Source of the DNA: Lucinisca nassula
Lineage: Eukaryota > Mollusca > Bivalvia > Lucinida > Lucinidae
Direction of reading: 5' to 3'
Length of the DNA: 64,000 bases
NCBI GenBank assembly: GCA_963580285.1
Contig: OY757014.1
Span: 97,199,372 to 97,263,371, forward strand
Shown here piece after piece: positions 12,101-27,100 of this stretch; within the stretch, counting starts at the first letter, position 1, and each line of letters opens with the position of its first letter. The notes beneath the pieces were generated by a model that made no database searches, had not been told where the DNA came from, and worked only from the letters and a program-made list of their open reading frames with translations. The translations under genes were made by a program, and so were the position numbers.

Positions 12101-15100
12101 TCACCTGATAAAAACACCAGTCAAAGTTGCTGTTGAATGCCTGTAGCTACTGAATGACTAATTTTATGTGCAAGCTTGTGTACTTTGATATCCAAGCTTG
12201 GGTCAGTATTTGTCGAATAAAAATGGCTGAACTTTTTGCAAGCAGTGAAGACACCACTGTTTGCCTCTGTCCAGTATTGGGGGTTAAAGATAAGCTTGGA
12301 TATTACAGGTGAGTGAGGGTCTGGACTTCTCTGATATCAACGGCCGAGCTGTGGTGATTACAGGCCTACCTTACCCACCTTACCTTGACCCAAAGGTAGT
12401 ACTAAAGATGCAGTACCTTGATGAGATGAAAGGGAAACAGGGTTTTCAGGTAAGATTTTACCTAACATAGAATGGGTATCTGTGGCCTAGTGATGAAGAG
12501 CGCTGACTCTTAAACATTAGGTCTCTCTGCTGTCTCAAGTATGAGATGCAAAGTTCTGCAATGGTGCTGTCTCAAGTATGAGATGCAAAGTTCTGCAATG
12601 GAAGGCTAGGTGTTTTGTTTTCCCTGGGAACTGCAGTTCTCGTCAATATAAGTACAATAATCTTGAGTAGGCCTTCAGCCCAAATTAAAAAAAGCATTAA
12701 GTATAAAGAATAGGAATGAACTAACAGCAACAAATAGTGAAGACGCAAATCTGCCTGTTCCAAGAGCTGCACTGTATGGCATTGAGAAGGGCTTAGGCAT
12801 CTCTGACATCAATAGTTGTGTCTTACGACCCACTGATCTAAAAGTACATTGAATAGAAAGTTCTCATATACCTCTTTATTAGGGCCCCGCACTGAAAGTG
12901 TGGGTGCCCTATAGTAATCACTCTGTCCGTCCGTCTGTCTGTCTGTCTGTCTGTCCGTCTTAGGGCCCCGCACTGAAAGTGTGGGTGCCCTATAGTAATC
13001 ACTCTGTCCGTCCGTCCGTCTGTCCGTCCACAAATTTCTGATAGCGCTGCCGGGGCCCTAGTCAGTTTCACTGACAGCTCTAGTTTATAACACTATTCAT
13101 CATACCACGTGTTCGGATATACAGTATAATTCCGCCATTAAGACCACCTAAAATTAAGACTAATTCTGCTTTAAAAAGGTTTTTTAGTAGGTTGCAGTTA
13201 TTCTTTCTTTGAGTTTTCTGCATACAGTGTCCACCTTCGGGCCTCCTTAAAAGTGGTCTTTAAGACCACTTTTGAACAGTCCCAAAGGTGGTCTTAATAT
13301 AGGGATTTTACTGAACATGTAACTTGGTTTTTTTTTTGTTTGTTTTTTTTTTGTTTTACAGCCTTTCAAGATTATTTCACTCATATCGAGCCGATCGTTA
13401 ATCAGAGGTGGGCGAAAAATGGAGTACCCGGAGAAAAACCACCTGACCTTCCATTGCATAACTTGGCGTCTCACATGTGACCCGAGCTAGGCTTGAACCA
13501 CAGCGGTGAGAGACCTAATGATCAAGCGTCACTGCTCTTAACCACTGGGCCACGGAAGCCCGATGCAACTTGGTTTAAGATGGATCCAGAAAAGAATATA
13601 GATTAAATAGAAAACTTATATAAGAAAACTCACCATAAATGGTTATTTTTCTGCATAATGTACAGTAAAATTCCGCCGTCAAGACTACCCAAAATTAAGA
13701 CTAATTCTGCTTTAAAAAGCTTATTTAGAAGGTTGTATTATTCTTTCTTTGCGTTTTCTGCACACAGTGTTCCCTGGTCAGGACCACCTTTGAGACTGTT
13801 CAAAAGTGGTCTTAAAGATCACTTTTGAACAGTCCCAAAGGTGGTCTTAATATAGGAATTTTACTGTAGATTAAATAGAAAACTTATATAAGAAAACTGA
13901 CCTTAAATGGTCATTTTTCTGCATAATATATACGGTTTTGTTGCATGGTTGTTTAATTAACACCATTACTGTGCCCCCTCCCCTCCCCTAAAAGTAGGGC
14001 TTGAGATGTCATTTCATCTCAGTGTCAGGTACAAATCACAAAATTTGGAAGCAAAGTCTCCAAAATGACCTAAATACTGTTGACAGGGATGTAGAACCTT
14101 AATTCAAACAAACAAACACTGTTCTGCTTTGGACCCCAACAATTGCAATGTACAGCAAATTGTGTAGACTCAAATCTGATTGTTCCTAGAGCAGTCTGAT
14201 CTGGGCTGCAGTTTTTTTGCATTGAGGAATGGCCTAAGCATCTCTTGGCATAAATGATTGTGTCATACTGACACTGGTCTGAAATTACACACTTTCATCA
14301 ACACAGGAATAGAAAGTACTTTACTTAAACATTTACAAGGTACTGTAAAATTCCTCTATTAAGACCACCTTTGGGACTGTTCAAAAGTGGTCTTCTAGAC
14401 CACTTTTGAACAGTCCCAAAGGTGGTCTTTTATTAGGAGACACTGGCGGCAGAGAACATAAAGAATAACTGAAACCTCCTCAATAAGCTGTTAAAAGCAG
14501 ATTTCGTCTTATTTTTAGGTGGTCTTAAGCGGAATGGGAATACCTTCAGGGGAGGTAACTCCTGCAAAAGTATTTTTGTCTCCCATGTCAATAGGCGTCA
14601 ACTCTTAAAGAAAAGAATTTGCTCCTGAGGAGCAAATTCTTTCCTTTAGAGTTAACCCCTATTTCTGTGGGACAGTGCTTCTAGAAAAGCAAACAGGAAG
14701 TCCCGAAAGTTGTCTCCCTTTGAAAAACGGCGGAAAAAATCTGCCAGGTGTTGCCATTCCCCTTAATAGCGGAATTTTCCTGTTCAAGCCTCTATAGTGT
14801 AATGGCTAAGCTACTTGTCTTATTAGACCTGGGGTTGTTGGTTCCATTCTAGGCTTTTCTAGACCTTCAGATGAATCTTTATACCAAGGTCTTTTGTTTT
14901 TGGTGGGATGTAAAACTCATTGTGTTGTCACAAATATTGACATCTTTTACCATACTTTTATTAATTGACTATCCTGTATTGTTGGAGGTCATACATATTA
15001 ACACTGAGGTCAAAAATCAATAATCATGTTTTTAATGGTGTCAGTTAATAAAATTGTCTTTAATCAAGTAATTTTGTATTGTCCTCAAATAAAACAAACA

Positions 15101-18100
15101 AATTGTCCCAGTTACATGTCCTTGGTCAGCTGTATTGGCCACGGCCTTCGGCCTCAGGCCAATACAGCAGACCTCGGACCTGTAACTGTGCCAATACAAA
15201 ATTACTTGATTAATAACATTATAGTAATGGTAGAGGGGGAATGTTGTATCTTCTGTTTCTGCAGTACATTCATTTAACTCTTTCTCCCCTTTTTGTTTGT
15301 TTGATTTGAGATTTAATGTCCCCCTAAACACTATATAGATGATTTTAGAGACATTGCTTCCAATTTTATGGGACAGGGGTCCTGGGTTCCATCCTGGGCT
15401 TCTGCAGACATTCGGATGAGTCTTTAAACCAAGATCCCATCTCCGTCTGACCTTAGCTGTTGTTGGGCCATAAAACTCAATAACACTCACTTGCTCCAAT
15501 TTTATGGGACTTTTACCATACTCATATGTGGTTGGTTTCAGCTCGGCATGAATACCCCATGGACATTCAGCCCAAACTATTTCCCCAAGCCCTGATGGGT
15601 GGGGGCACCTTTCTCTCCTGTACCTCTGTTTCATCTCGTCTACTATCTCTTTTCTCCCTTTCTCTGGGATGTGACACAAAATGACTCACAAGAGTTGACG
15701 TTTCAATCTCCAGACATGCATTTATTTACCATACTGAACGGAGATGTCAAGGCTGTTCTGTATCCTATCTGGTCAGAGAAACGTGCAATAAGGTTTTCTC
15801 ATGATTTGTCTCATACAGTGAAACTTCAATGGCTCAAACATCAATGGCTCCCTAGAGAATTCTTCAAAATTCTCCAAATATACTTTGTATTTAGCATAAT
15901 TTAGGGTGTCTCTTCATATTTTATATTAGGTATGTGGTATGTTGTTTGCACACAACATACCTTTAGTTTATAATAGATAGGAGCTGGCCTCGGTAGCTCA
16001 GTGGGATGCGTGTCTGACTGGTGATCAGGACGCGGGTTCGAGACCTGCCGGGGTGGGCAACATTCTTTCGTGGAGTTTGATCATGGTATCTTTTCTACGG
16101 TCATTCTCTCCCTTCCGCTGATTCAAGAAGGGCAGTTTTCAGTTTCTGGCAAAAGAATGTGCACTGTACTGGTTAACCGCTTACGCATGCCCAGGAAAAG
16201 TGTGGATAGGTAAACTGGTCGGCTCAAAAATGACTTAACATAGTGTTGACTGGGCCGTTAAACTCCCAATACAAACAAACAAACAATAATGGATAGGAAA
16301 ATTATCTCTATTTTCCCCACAAATTGGGGGCTATAATTAACCCTCAGTGGCTCATACTACCTCAATCTCAAACAAATTTTCATGGTCAAGCCTTTGAAGT
16401 TCGGCCAGAAGAAGGTTTTATGTGGAATGGGTAATACCGGTAACCAAAATGTTCCGCATTAACTGGGTATTTGAAGAGATTGCCGAGTAGCTTACATTTG
16501 GTTACCCATTTTATTGTCCCGCCTGCTATTAGCATGGCACGATATAGGTGCCCGGTTTACCGTCCGTCCGTTTGTCAAGGCGTCAACATTTGCGACCACC
16601 CTAGCGTTCACCCTAATGGTCAAGTTTATTTCTCAAGAACTATAAGAGCTTCATTAATGATATTTGGTACAAACTTGATATTAAATGCAAGCATCTATGT
16701 TTGACCTTGACCTACATTTTATGGTTCATTGACTTTGTAAAATATTGCGACCACCCTAGCATTCAACCTAATGGTCAAGTTTATTTTTCACCAACTATAA
16801 GAGCTTCTTTAATGATATTTGGTACAAACATGAATCTGTGGATGGCAACGTAAATGCAAGCATCCATATTTGACCTTGACCTAAATTTCATGGTTCACTG
16901 ACTTTGTAAAATATTGCGACCACCCTAGCGTTCACCCTAATGGTCAAGTTTATTTCTCAAAAACTATAAGAGCTTCATTAATAATACTTGCTACAAACTT
17001 GTATCACGGGATGGCAACTTAAATGCAATCATCCATACTTGACCTTGACCTACATTTCATGGTTCACTGACTTTGTGAAATATTGTGACCACCCTGGCGT
17101 TCACCCTAATTGTTAAGTTCATTTCTCAAGAATTATTTGAACTTCATTAATGATACTTAGTGCAAGCTTGCATTTAAGAATGACAACTTTTATGCAAGCA
17201 TCTATGTTTGACCTTGACCTTGATGTCATGGTTCTGTGACTTTGCGCCCCCACAGGGAATTCTTGTTGGAACTAGTTGGGTAATATACACTTGATCTCAT
17301 TACTTATGCCTACGTTTCAACTTCACAGAGGCTTAGATGCATCTTCACAGTGTTTTGTGAACATCCCTTGTGCATTTGTAAAAAGCAAGCACCTTAAAGG
17401 CTAGAATAATAACAACCCAGCACAGGGTATTATACTGAAAGTTTGAAATAGATCTATATAGAGTTTTTTACGAGTACATTTATGTCAAAATGATTTAACC
17501 CTTGTCCTGCTGAGCCCGGATATGCCTTATTTTCCAAACAATGAAGATCCAGATCAGATGGCTTCTGACAAAGCCATCTGATCAGGATCTACATTGTTTG
17601 CCATTCAGATTGTGAATTTGTTGCAATAATTTGCATCAAGTAATCTGATTGGTTGATAATCAGTAGTGGGTGTGGCAGATATGAATATTCAGTAGGACAA
17701 TGGTTAAGTTTCTTTGTTCTTTATTTCAGTCTTGTTACCCTTCAGCTTATTTTCTAATTGGGTGTCCTTTCAGTTTAATACCCTGCTTATTAAGGCTGAC
17801 ACGATTAATCGTATAATCGATTAATCGATCGATAAATTCCACAAAAAATGATTATCATTTCTGATTTGCTTTTAATCGATTACTTGATAGGTACAATTTA
17901 GTACCAAAAGTTTTGCCTAAAATAGCTGGATGAGGGGCAAACAGTGCAGACCCTGATGAGACGCCGCATTATGCGGCGTCTCATCTGGGTCTACACTGTT
18001 TGCTCAGGCCTGTCTGTTCAAATAAACATATGGTAAAGTGCAACAAATGGTAAGAGTCATGCTCAGACAGACAGCCAGACAGGTAAAATTATGATAAAAA

Positions 18101-21100
18101 CCTTAGCGATTATTAATCGATTATCGATCGCAATGACAGGACTGATAATCATTTATCTTCAGTTCCGATTAGCCAGCCCTACTGCTTATCTGTATCTCTG
18201 TGTGACTGTATCTTGTGATGTGGTTTCCAGAGTCTGTCAGGTAAAGAGTGGTACAAGCAGCAGGCAACTAGAGCAGTGAACCAGGCTATAGGCAGAGTGA
18301 TACGACATAAAGAAGATTTTGGTGCTATAATGCTCTGTGATACAAGGTGAGTTTTTTATTCATCACTCAGCATTGTTATACCCCAGGCATACGAAGTATG
18401 CAATGGGGGTATATAGTTTTTGTCTTTTCCGTCTGTCTGTGTGTCCGTAAACAATTATTTTGTGTCAAAGATATCTCAGGAACTGCTTCACATAGAAACT
18501 TGAAATTTTGCACACATGATCAGTATGACTACTTGTATTGTGGGAAAGAAAATAAGGGCCAAGGGGTCAGGCCTTTTAGAGTTATTTCCCTTTGTAGTTC
18601 TTGTTTCAGCTGAGGCGATGGCCCTGGCCGGGGGTATACGTGCCCCACTGGGCACTTTGTCTAGTTCATGTATTGACTAACAGTATGTACATAGCAGTTT
18701 TGATGTCTACAGTGACTGCAGCTAACTACAAGCATGTTGCTTAAGACTGCTCAAACTTATTTTCAGGCTTTTCTCTTATGCTGGGTCATGCTTGTATGTT
18801 AATTCACTTGCTGTGACCATGTGCTAACACATCTGCAAAAGGCAAGTGTTTCTTGCAAAAAAAGTACTGCATTTTCATTCAGTTTTTACCCCCTTCAGCT
18901 GAACAGAAAGGAAAGGACCCCAAAAAATCAAAGGAATCTCTACATGCACTATTGGATGAGAATTTCGGAATGATTTTTTGTGCTGCCCTCCGAAATGTTT
19001 TTGATGCTTCTTAGATTCTCCTTCGGAGTGCATTTCCAATAAGTAACCACAATACATTTCTACAGAGAAATAAGCAAATTATTTTGAAACCAAAATCCTT
19101 GGCTAGTGTCATCTTTAGGCCGTAATAAGAGCCAGTGCACAAAAAAAAATCTGCAGTAAGCCCCGCGCAACTAGCGAAGACTCAGATTAGCCTGCCCATC
19201 CATGCAGTCTGATCAGAGTCATTGCTGCTAGTATGAGCCTTCTACAGCATCTAGACTGTTCTAAGAGTGACTAACGAAGACTGAGCAGCCTGACTGGATG
19301 CACTTGCTGATCTGAGTCTTCACTTGTTGCACAGACCTAATTGTTGGTTTTGTCATGTGCCAGCTCATTTTCTTGGACCTCTTCCGTTTTCTACAGCTTG
19401 ATACATGTATAATTCACTGTCAAAGTTGTCAAAGATTGACTGTGTGGTCTCACGGCCTAACTCTACTTATAGTGTCATTTGTTTGTCAATCGACTTTAAA
19501 TTGCTGAGCACAGTGGCTTTATGTTGTGGATGACCGTGTACAAAATTCAGTTAGCAGTTATTTATAGTGATTATATTTACAGCTATTCTTGTCTTTGTGA
19601 TGTCACAGTAAGCTTGAACATTGACCCAACTCATGTTCTGGGACATTGGCAAACAGTGTAGATCCTGATCAGATGCTGCGTTCTGCAGCAGCTGATCAGG
19701 ATCTACCCTGTTTGCTTAAAGTACAGAAATTTAATGGCTGTTTTAGACTAGTAAAAAGTTCCACTTCATTATAGCCCCGCTTTGAAAAAGTGGGGCTATA
19801 TTGGATTTGCCATGTCCTTCTGTCATTCCGTAATTCCGTGATTCCGTTAATTTGTGTTGGCTCCATAACTTTGTATCTGCTTAACATATTTTCATGAAAC
19901 TTCACACAAATGTTAAACACCATAAGACAATGTGCAGAGCGAAGGAATTATAACTGTGGATTGCCTACTTTTGGAGTTATTGCCCTTTGAACATTTTCCG
20001 TAATTCCGTAATTCCGTGATTCCGTTAATTTGTGTTGGCTCCATAACTTTGTATCTGCTTAACATATTTTCATGAAACTTCACACAAATGTTAAACACCA
20101 TAAGACAATGTGCAGAGCGAAGGAATTATAACTGTGGATTGCCTACTTTTGGAGTTATTGCCCTTTGAACATTGAAAAATGGCAATTTTAATTGTGTCCG
20201 CTTCATAACTCGAAAACCGTTTGAGATATTTTTAGGAAACTTCACACAAATGTTAAGCACTATGAGACGATGTGCAGAGCACAGGAACCATAACTCTGCA
20301 TTGCTTATTTTTGGAGTTATTGCCCTTTGAACATTGAAAAATGGCAATTTTAACAGTGTCCGCTTCATAACTCGAAAACCGTTTGAGATAATTTCATGAA
20401 ACTTCACACAAATGTTAAGCACTATGAGACAATGTGCAGAGCGCAAGAACCATAACTCTGGTTTTCGTATTTTCTGTGTGTCTGTCTGTGTCTGTTAACA
20501 ATTTTCGTGTCCGCTCCATAACTTTAAAACCCATTCACATATTTTCATGAAACTTCACACAAACATTAAACACTATGAGATGGTGTGCAGAGTGCAGGAA
20601 CCATAACTCTGGATTGCCTAATTTTTGAGTTATTTCCCTTTGAATATTAAAAAATATCAATTTTAGCCGTCTTTGCTCGATAACTCAAAAACCGTTTGAG
20701 ATAATTTTATGAAACTTCACACAAATGTAAAGCACCATATTACGTGTGCAGAGCGCAGGAACCCAAACTCTGGATTGTCTACTTTTTCAGTTATAGGCTT
20801 TTGAATATTAAAAAATGGCAATTTTAACTATGTCCGCTCCATAACCGTTTCTGATATTTTCATGAAACTTCAAATAAATGAAAAGCACCTTGAGATGATG
20901 TGCATAGTGCAGGAACCATAACTCTGGTTTGCCTACTTTAGGAGTTATTGCCCTTTGAACATTTAAAAAGGCAATTTTGACTGTGTCGGCTCCATAACTC
21001 ACAAACCATTTGAGATATTTTCATGACACTTCACACAAGTGTAAAGCACCATGAGACAATGTGCAGAGCGCAGGAACCCTGACTCTGATTTGCCTACTTT

Positions 21101-24100
21101 AGGAGTTATTACCCTTTGAACATTGAAAAATGGAAGATGAAATTTAGTATAAACATGGACATTCTGGTAATGTATCATGCTCATTGAAATGAGGGACAAG
21201 GGCTCACAACTCTTAGAGTTTTTCCAGATAATGTAAAATTTTCAACAGTTATTTCTTGTTCATAACTGTTTTCTCTGCAGCTTAAATAACTTTCTTCTCT
21301 GACAGCGCTGAAGCGGGGCTATAGTCAGATCCTCTGACAGCTCTAGTTTTTGCTGGCCTACGAGTACTGTCAGTTCTTTGATTGTTGTTTTAGGTTTTCA
21401 TTTCCCGATGCAGTCAAACAGCTGCCGGTGTGGGTGAGGCCTTATGCTAACAAGTACGAAACTTTCGGACAGTCACTCAAGGATATCATGTTCTTCTTTA
21501 AACATGCAGAGAAAACGGTTAGTTTGTACTCAGTCTAATCTCTCTCCCCCCCTACCCCTACATTTCAGGGCCCAGTTGTTCAAATCATTGTTAGCTTAAC
21601 GAGCTCGTTAGTGGTCAAAATTTTAACTGTTCTGATAAGCAAAATATCTTAAAAGTGGTATTTTGTGAAAGTGAAAAAACATGGGAGCAACTTTTGCAAA
21701 TAACATTTGTTTCAGCAAAAACACTAGTATATTTGCCATATTAAATGATAACAGTTTTAACAATACCTTAACTAATGACATTGTTAGTTTTTAACGACTG
21801 GCCCCTGATGTTGTCTATCCCATGTATGAATTTTGACATTTCCATTGTTTGCAGTAGGGATTTTGGTTAAAATTATTAACAGACTAGTAAACAGTGTAGA
21901 TTATGATGAGATGACTCATCATGAGCCATCTCTTCATAATCTACACTGTTTATATAGGCACACATACCTCAGGCCTCATATTTTTCAGGCATATGCAGGA
22001 TTTCAGGCTTTTAGGGCTTGATTGTTCCTTGATTTTTTTCTTGATTTCAGGCTTTTTAGATTTTGATTTTTCTGCCTATAATCTGTTTAAAATGACTATT
22101 GAACACTTATCCCCTGAATAAATTTATTTTGCTACACTCATTTCTGCCTATTCACCAATTAAATTATTTGATATAATGTATTCAAGTCACAAACTGCATT
22201 ACAAACAGTGTAGATCCTGATCAGATGGCTTCTTCAGAAGTCATCTGATCTGGATCTACACTGTTTGCAAAGGTAATGGTTGTCATGTACAGCAGGATGA
22301 GGGTTAAGGCTGCAAAATCAGGTCTTTCAGGCTTTGAAAAGCTTTGTCAGTATGAGGCCTGATACCTACATGTATATGTGTCAGCAGGATTGAGAGGGTT
22401 AAAGGAATTAAAGTTTCTGTTTTCATATCTTTATAAAAAGTAGAGAGTTTGAAATAATTATAAGGATAATTTAGGGATATTTTCTAACTTCTCCACTGAA
22501 ACTTTGGGCTCTTGGTGGAAATGACTGAACGATGCAGTTCGAACAAGTACCCCTATCCACAGCTACATTTCTAAAAGGGAATAAGGTAAATTAGTTCATT
22601 TTTGGCCAACCTCAGTAGCTGAGTCGGATGCATGTCTGACTGGTGGGTTCAATACCTGCCCGGTTGGCAACATTCTTTCAAGGAGATTGATCATGAAATC
22701 TTTTAAGGGCAGTTGTCAGTTCCTGGCCAAAGAATATGCTCCCACGAAAAGTGGGGTTTGGTAAACAGACCCGCTCGATATGACCTAAATAGAGTTGACT
22801 GGGCCATTAAACTCCAAACTAAAACAACAAAGCCCTTTAACCCTTGTCCTGCTGAATATTTAAATATGCCACACCCGCTTCTGATTATCAACCAGTCAGA
22901 TTACTTGATGCAAGTTATTGCAACAAATCCATAAACTGAATGACAAACAATGAAGAGCCTGATCAGATGGCTTCTTCAGAAGCCATCTGATCAGGATCTT
23001 CATTGTTTGAAAGTTAAGGCATATCCGGGCTCAGCAGGACAAGGGCTAATTAATGTTTTTGTTCTGATCTTGATCTACATTGTTTGAAAGATAAGGCATA
23101 TCTGGGCACAGCAGGACAAGGGTTGATTAATGTTTTTATTCTGTCTCCTTATCTGGGTCCAGTTGTTCAAAGCCTAACAAACCCGTTATTTGGTCATATT
23201 GTTAACTGTTCTAGCGAGTACAATATCTAAAATTTTGCTGTTTTTGTGGAAAAAATGAGCAGCTATGGAAAAAGCTACTCACATTTTTTCAGCAAATATA
23301 TTAGTATAATTGTAAGAGGCCTCGGTAGCTCAGTCGGATGCACATCTGACTGGTTTGATTCCTGCTGGGGTCAGCAGCATTCTTTCGTGTAGTTTGATCA
23401 TGTAATCTTTTAAACTGTCATTCTCTCCCTTCCGCTGATTCAAGAAGTGCAGTTGTCAGTTTCTGGCGAAAGAATGTGCACTGTACTGGTTAACCGCTTA
23501 TTAAGCCTGCCCAGGAAAAGTGTGGATACGTAAACTGACCAGCTCAAAAATGACCTAAATAGTGTTGACTGGGCCGTTAAACTCTAATACAACAACAACA
23601 ACATTGGTATAATTGCCATATTAAATGATCAAAGTTTTAACTATTTGTTAACAACATCATTAGTTTTGAACAACTGGCCCCTGTTGTTTTATTTTTAGAT
23701 GCCTGCTCCAAAGCCGCCGAAACAGAAATCAAGTGGACATAACTCCGGGGCTTATTTTATGCCAACTATAACAAGAAGTAGTTCAACATCAGGGCACATT
23801 GAGAAAGCCTATAGTGTTCATCAACATGTTCCTAGCCTAAAACATAAAGGTATGTGTAAGGATTATATCCCTTATCAGAGCAAATACAATTTTATACCCC
23901 TTATCATAGCAAGTACAGACAGCCCCCGCCCATCGGGGCTTAAAGAAATATATGGGCTGCACGATGCTTCCAGGCAGAGCTGAAACCGACCAGCATACAA
24001 GTACTGGTATTCGGCTTAGAGGATCTAAGCCTGCCCCGGCAAAGTGGTGCGAGTCGGCCCATCCATGCTTATAAACCCTATTGGTTTCATTGGGTGACAG

Positions 24101-27100
24101 GGCTAGAGAAGTCATTTCATCTCAATGTCGGGTAAAAGTCCCACATTATTGGAAGCAATGTCTCCAAAATGACCTTTACAGTGTTGCCGGAGATGTTAAA
24201 CCTCAAATCGAACAAATAAATAGCAAGTACAGAGGAGCCTCCTCACTATAACGACAGTGTTTGTTCCTTTGACAATTTGCCGCTGTAGCAAATCGTATAA
24301 TTGGTAATAAAGAACTTCTTTCCTTAATTACTCGAAGAAGCAAATGTTTCTTGGAATATTAAATTGGTTGATTCTTGGAGTATTAAGGGGAATGGGAACA
24401 CCTAGCACATTTTCCACCATTTTTCAAAGGGAGATAACTTTTGGGACTTCCCGTTCACTTTTCTATAGGCTCAGTCCCACTGAAAAAGGGCCGGAGCAAA
24501 TTCTTGCCTTTAAGAGTTGACCCCTATTGACAAGGGAGACAAAAAACCTTTTGGAGGAGTTGCCTCCCCTGAAGGTGTTCTTATTCCTCTTAAATACAGT
24601 ATACATGTACTTGTATATCTTCATTAACTGGTCTCATCTTCAGCTAAGGATTTGTTCCATTGAAATTGTCGGTTTAACAAGTTTTGTTGCTACATTGACT
24701 GTCGGTTTAATGAGGGTTGAACGTATTTTGATATGTAAAGCCTTCTTATCCTGTAATCATCTTCACTTTTCATGTAAATTTATCCATTTTATTCAAACCA
24801 AACTGCAGTTGAACTTCATTGACTCAAACACCTTTGGGACCATGGAAAATTTATTTGAGACAGGAATAGTTTATTTGCTCAAACACCTTTGGGACAATGG
24901 AAAATTTATTTGAGACAGGAATAGTTTATTTGCTCAAACACCTTTGGGACCATGGAAAACCTATTTGAGACAGGAATAGTTTATTTGCTCAAACACCTTT
25001 GGGACCATGGAAAACCTATTTGAGACAGGAATAGTTTATTTGTTCAAACGCCTTTGGGACCATGGAAAATTTATTTGAGACGGGAATAGTTTATTGGTTC
25101 AAACACCTGTGGGGCCATGGAAAACTTATTTGAGACAGGAATAGTTTATTGGTTCAAACCCCTTTGGGACCATGGAAAATTTATTTGAGACAGGAATAGT
25201 TCCAGCGACTAAGTGCTCCTCTTAGCACAGTTTTAGGAGGCAAAGTGGGAATAATTTTGGTATATCTTTCTGACCTGCTGTAAAATATGGTTATATTGTG
25301 TGTACTCATTAGAAGTGCCTCATTGAGGCGATTCTAATGAGTACACACAACATAATTGCCTTAAAGAGGCAATTTCAATGAGTACAAACAACATGCACAT
25401 TCATAATAAAAATGAAAAAACACCCTGAATTTTTCCAAAATATTCCTTATATGGAGCAATTGGAAGAATTTCTTAGGGACGGGAGAATGAGTTCCAGTCA
25501 GCCATGGTTAACGAGCCATCCATGTTTGAACCACTGAAGTTCTGCTGTACAGAAAGAGTTCAGTTTTGGATCCCCTTTAGTATGACCTGTGGAGTTTATG
25601 CAAAAGGGGACTGTCGATTTCTGATGAAGACTCAGCTCAAAATAAGTGTAATAATATTGAAAGGGCTGTACAATTAAAAAAAAAAAAGATTCTCACATAA
25701 GCCACACATTTTTTGACGTGTTTTTCAAGGAAAAATTCCGTGCTTTAGAAAAGCGATGTCGGTGGGCGGCCGGCCAGGCGTCCGCGTCCCGGTTAACATT
25801 TTGGTTAACCCTGAAAAACCCGTCCATATTGCCATTTGCTGTTTTTCTTGTTTCAGCAAAAATACCAGTGAGATATTGTACTTGATACTATAGTTAATGC
25901 CTCCATGGTCTCACTACCAGTCGGCCCCCACCCATCGGGGCTTGAAGAAATATATGGGCTGCAAGATGCTTCCACGCAGAGCTGAAACCTACCTGCACAC
26001 GAGTACTGGTAAACCACTGAGAGGATCTAAGCCTGCCCAGGTAAAGCGGTGCGAGTCCATGCTTATAAACCCTATTGGTTTCATTGGGCGGCAGGGCTTG
26101 AGATGTCATTTCATGTCAATGTCAGGTTAAAGTCCCACAAAATTGGAAGCAGCGTCTCCAAAATGACCTTTACAGTGTTGAAGGGGACGTTAAACCTCAA
26201 ATCAATCAAATCTCACTACCAGTTGTTGCCTCTGATCCAATTGAAATGAGACATAAAGGTTTGTCTTTAGAAAATCTATGGTCCCCAGACAAAACAATTC
26301 AGATGCACAGGATGTTCCGAGTCTTTGCTGGCCACATGTTAGTTAACAGGTTGTCTTGTGAAGCAACACATATGTTACCATTGAAAGCTTAGGCCAACTT
26401 GTGCATATAACATCACGAAAACACACCTATATAATTTTGACCCCCTCAAACCCCACTTTTATATAGAAAAACTGGGGTTTACATGGGTAAACATTATTTT
26501 TCTTATTTCTGTTCTAAAATGTAGATTGTTGGTACTCGTTAGAACCGCCTCAATGAGGCGGTTCTAACGAGTACGGACAAGCTTTATTTTAAGTAGAAAT
26601 AAGAAAAATTTCAGATTTTTTCATCTGAACATTGTCATGTTTTCCGCAAAAAGCTTTGCAATGTATTTGAATAGGCGTGTTTTCGTAATGAGCAGTCAGA
26701 TCAGTATCTTCCAGATGTGCAGCATTATTTATAGCATATGCAACCAGCAGAGAATGATCAGCCTGCAAGGATATGCAGGAGACTACCGTAAAAATTCGGC
26801 TAAGGCGATTCGGCTATAAGACGGGACCCCTTTTTCAGTTCTTCTAATGTGGGATTTTGCTTATACTCTTTTATAAGACAGGTCAAATTTTTGCCATATC
26901 TGTCAGGGCCTATCTGCTACCGCTAGATGCCGTTTAGATGTGAGAAATCGGCCTTTTTTCGTCAGAAAACCCCTCTACTTACCCCTCACATGGCTTTGTT
27001 TATGTCTGTTGACATAATGTCTTCGTTTGTGAGAGTTACAAAGAGAGACAACTCTTACTGAATCTGAATCGGTAGGTCTATTAAGCGTCTGGAAAAGGGG

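Noticed and set aside
15041..15679. 212-aa minus-strand open frame
   Set aside because: It runs through a hairpin repeat, a SINE-C and a SINE-A, and has no domain.
15983..16060. tRNA-like boxes (GGTAGCTCAGTGGG...GGGTTCGAGACC)
   Set aside because: They belong to SINE-B heads. No cloverleaf with an aminoacyl stem and 3' end can be drawn, and the same head recurs many times.
23699..23983. ATG at exon 9 as a translation start
   Set aside because: It follows a splice acceptor and continues the RTEL1 frame from exon 8 (EKT-MPAP), matching the human ERT-MPAP order.
24809..25200. 55-bp array resembling a CRISPR
   Set aside because: The units are contiguous, with no unique spacers of constant length between repeats, and the genome is eukaryotic.
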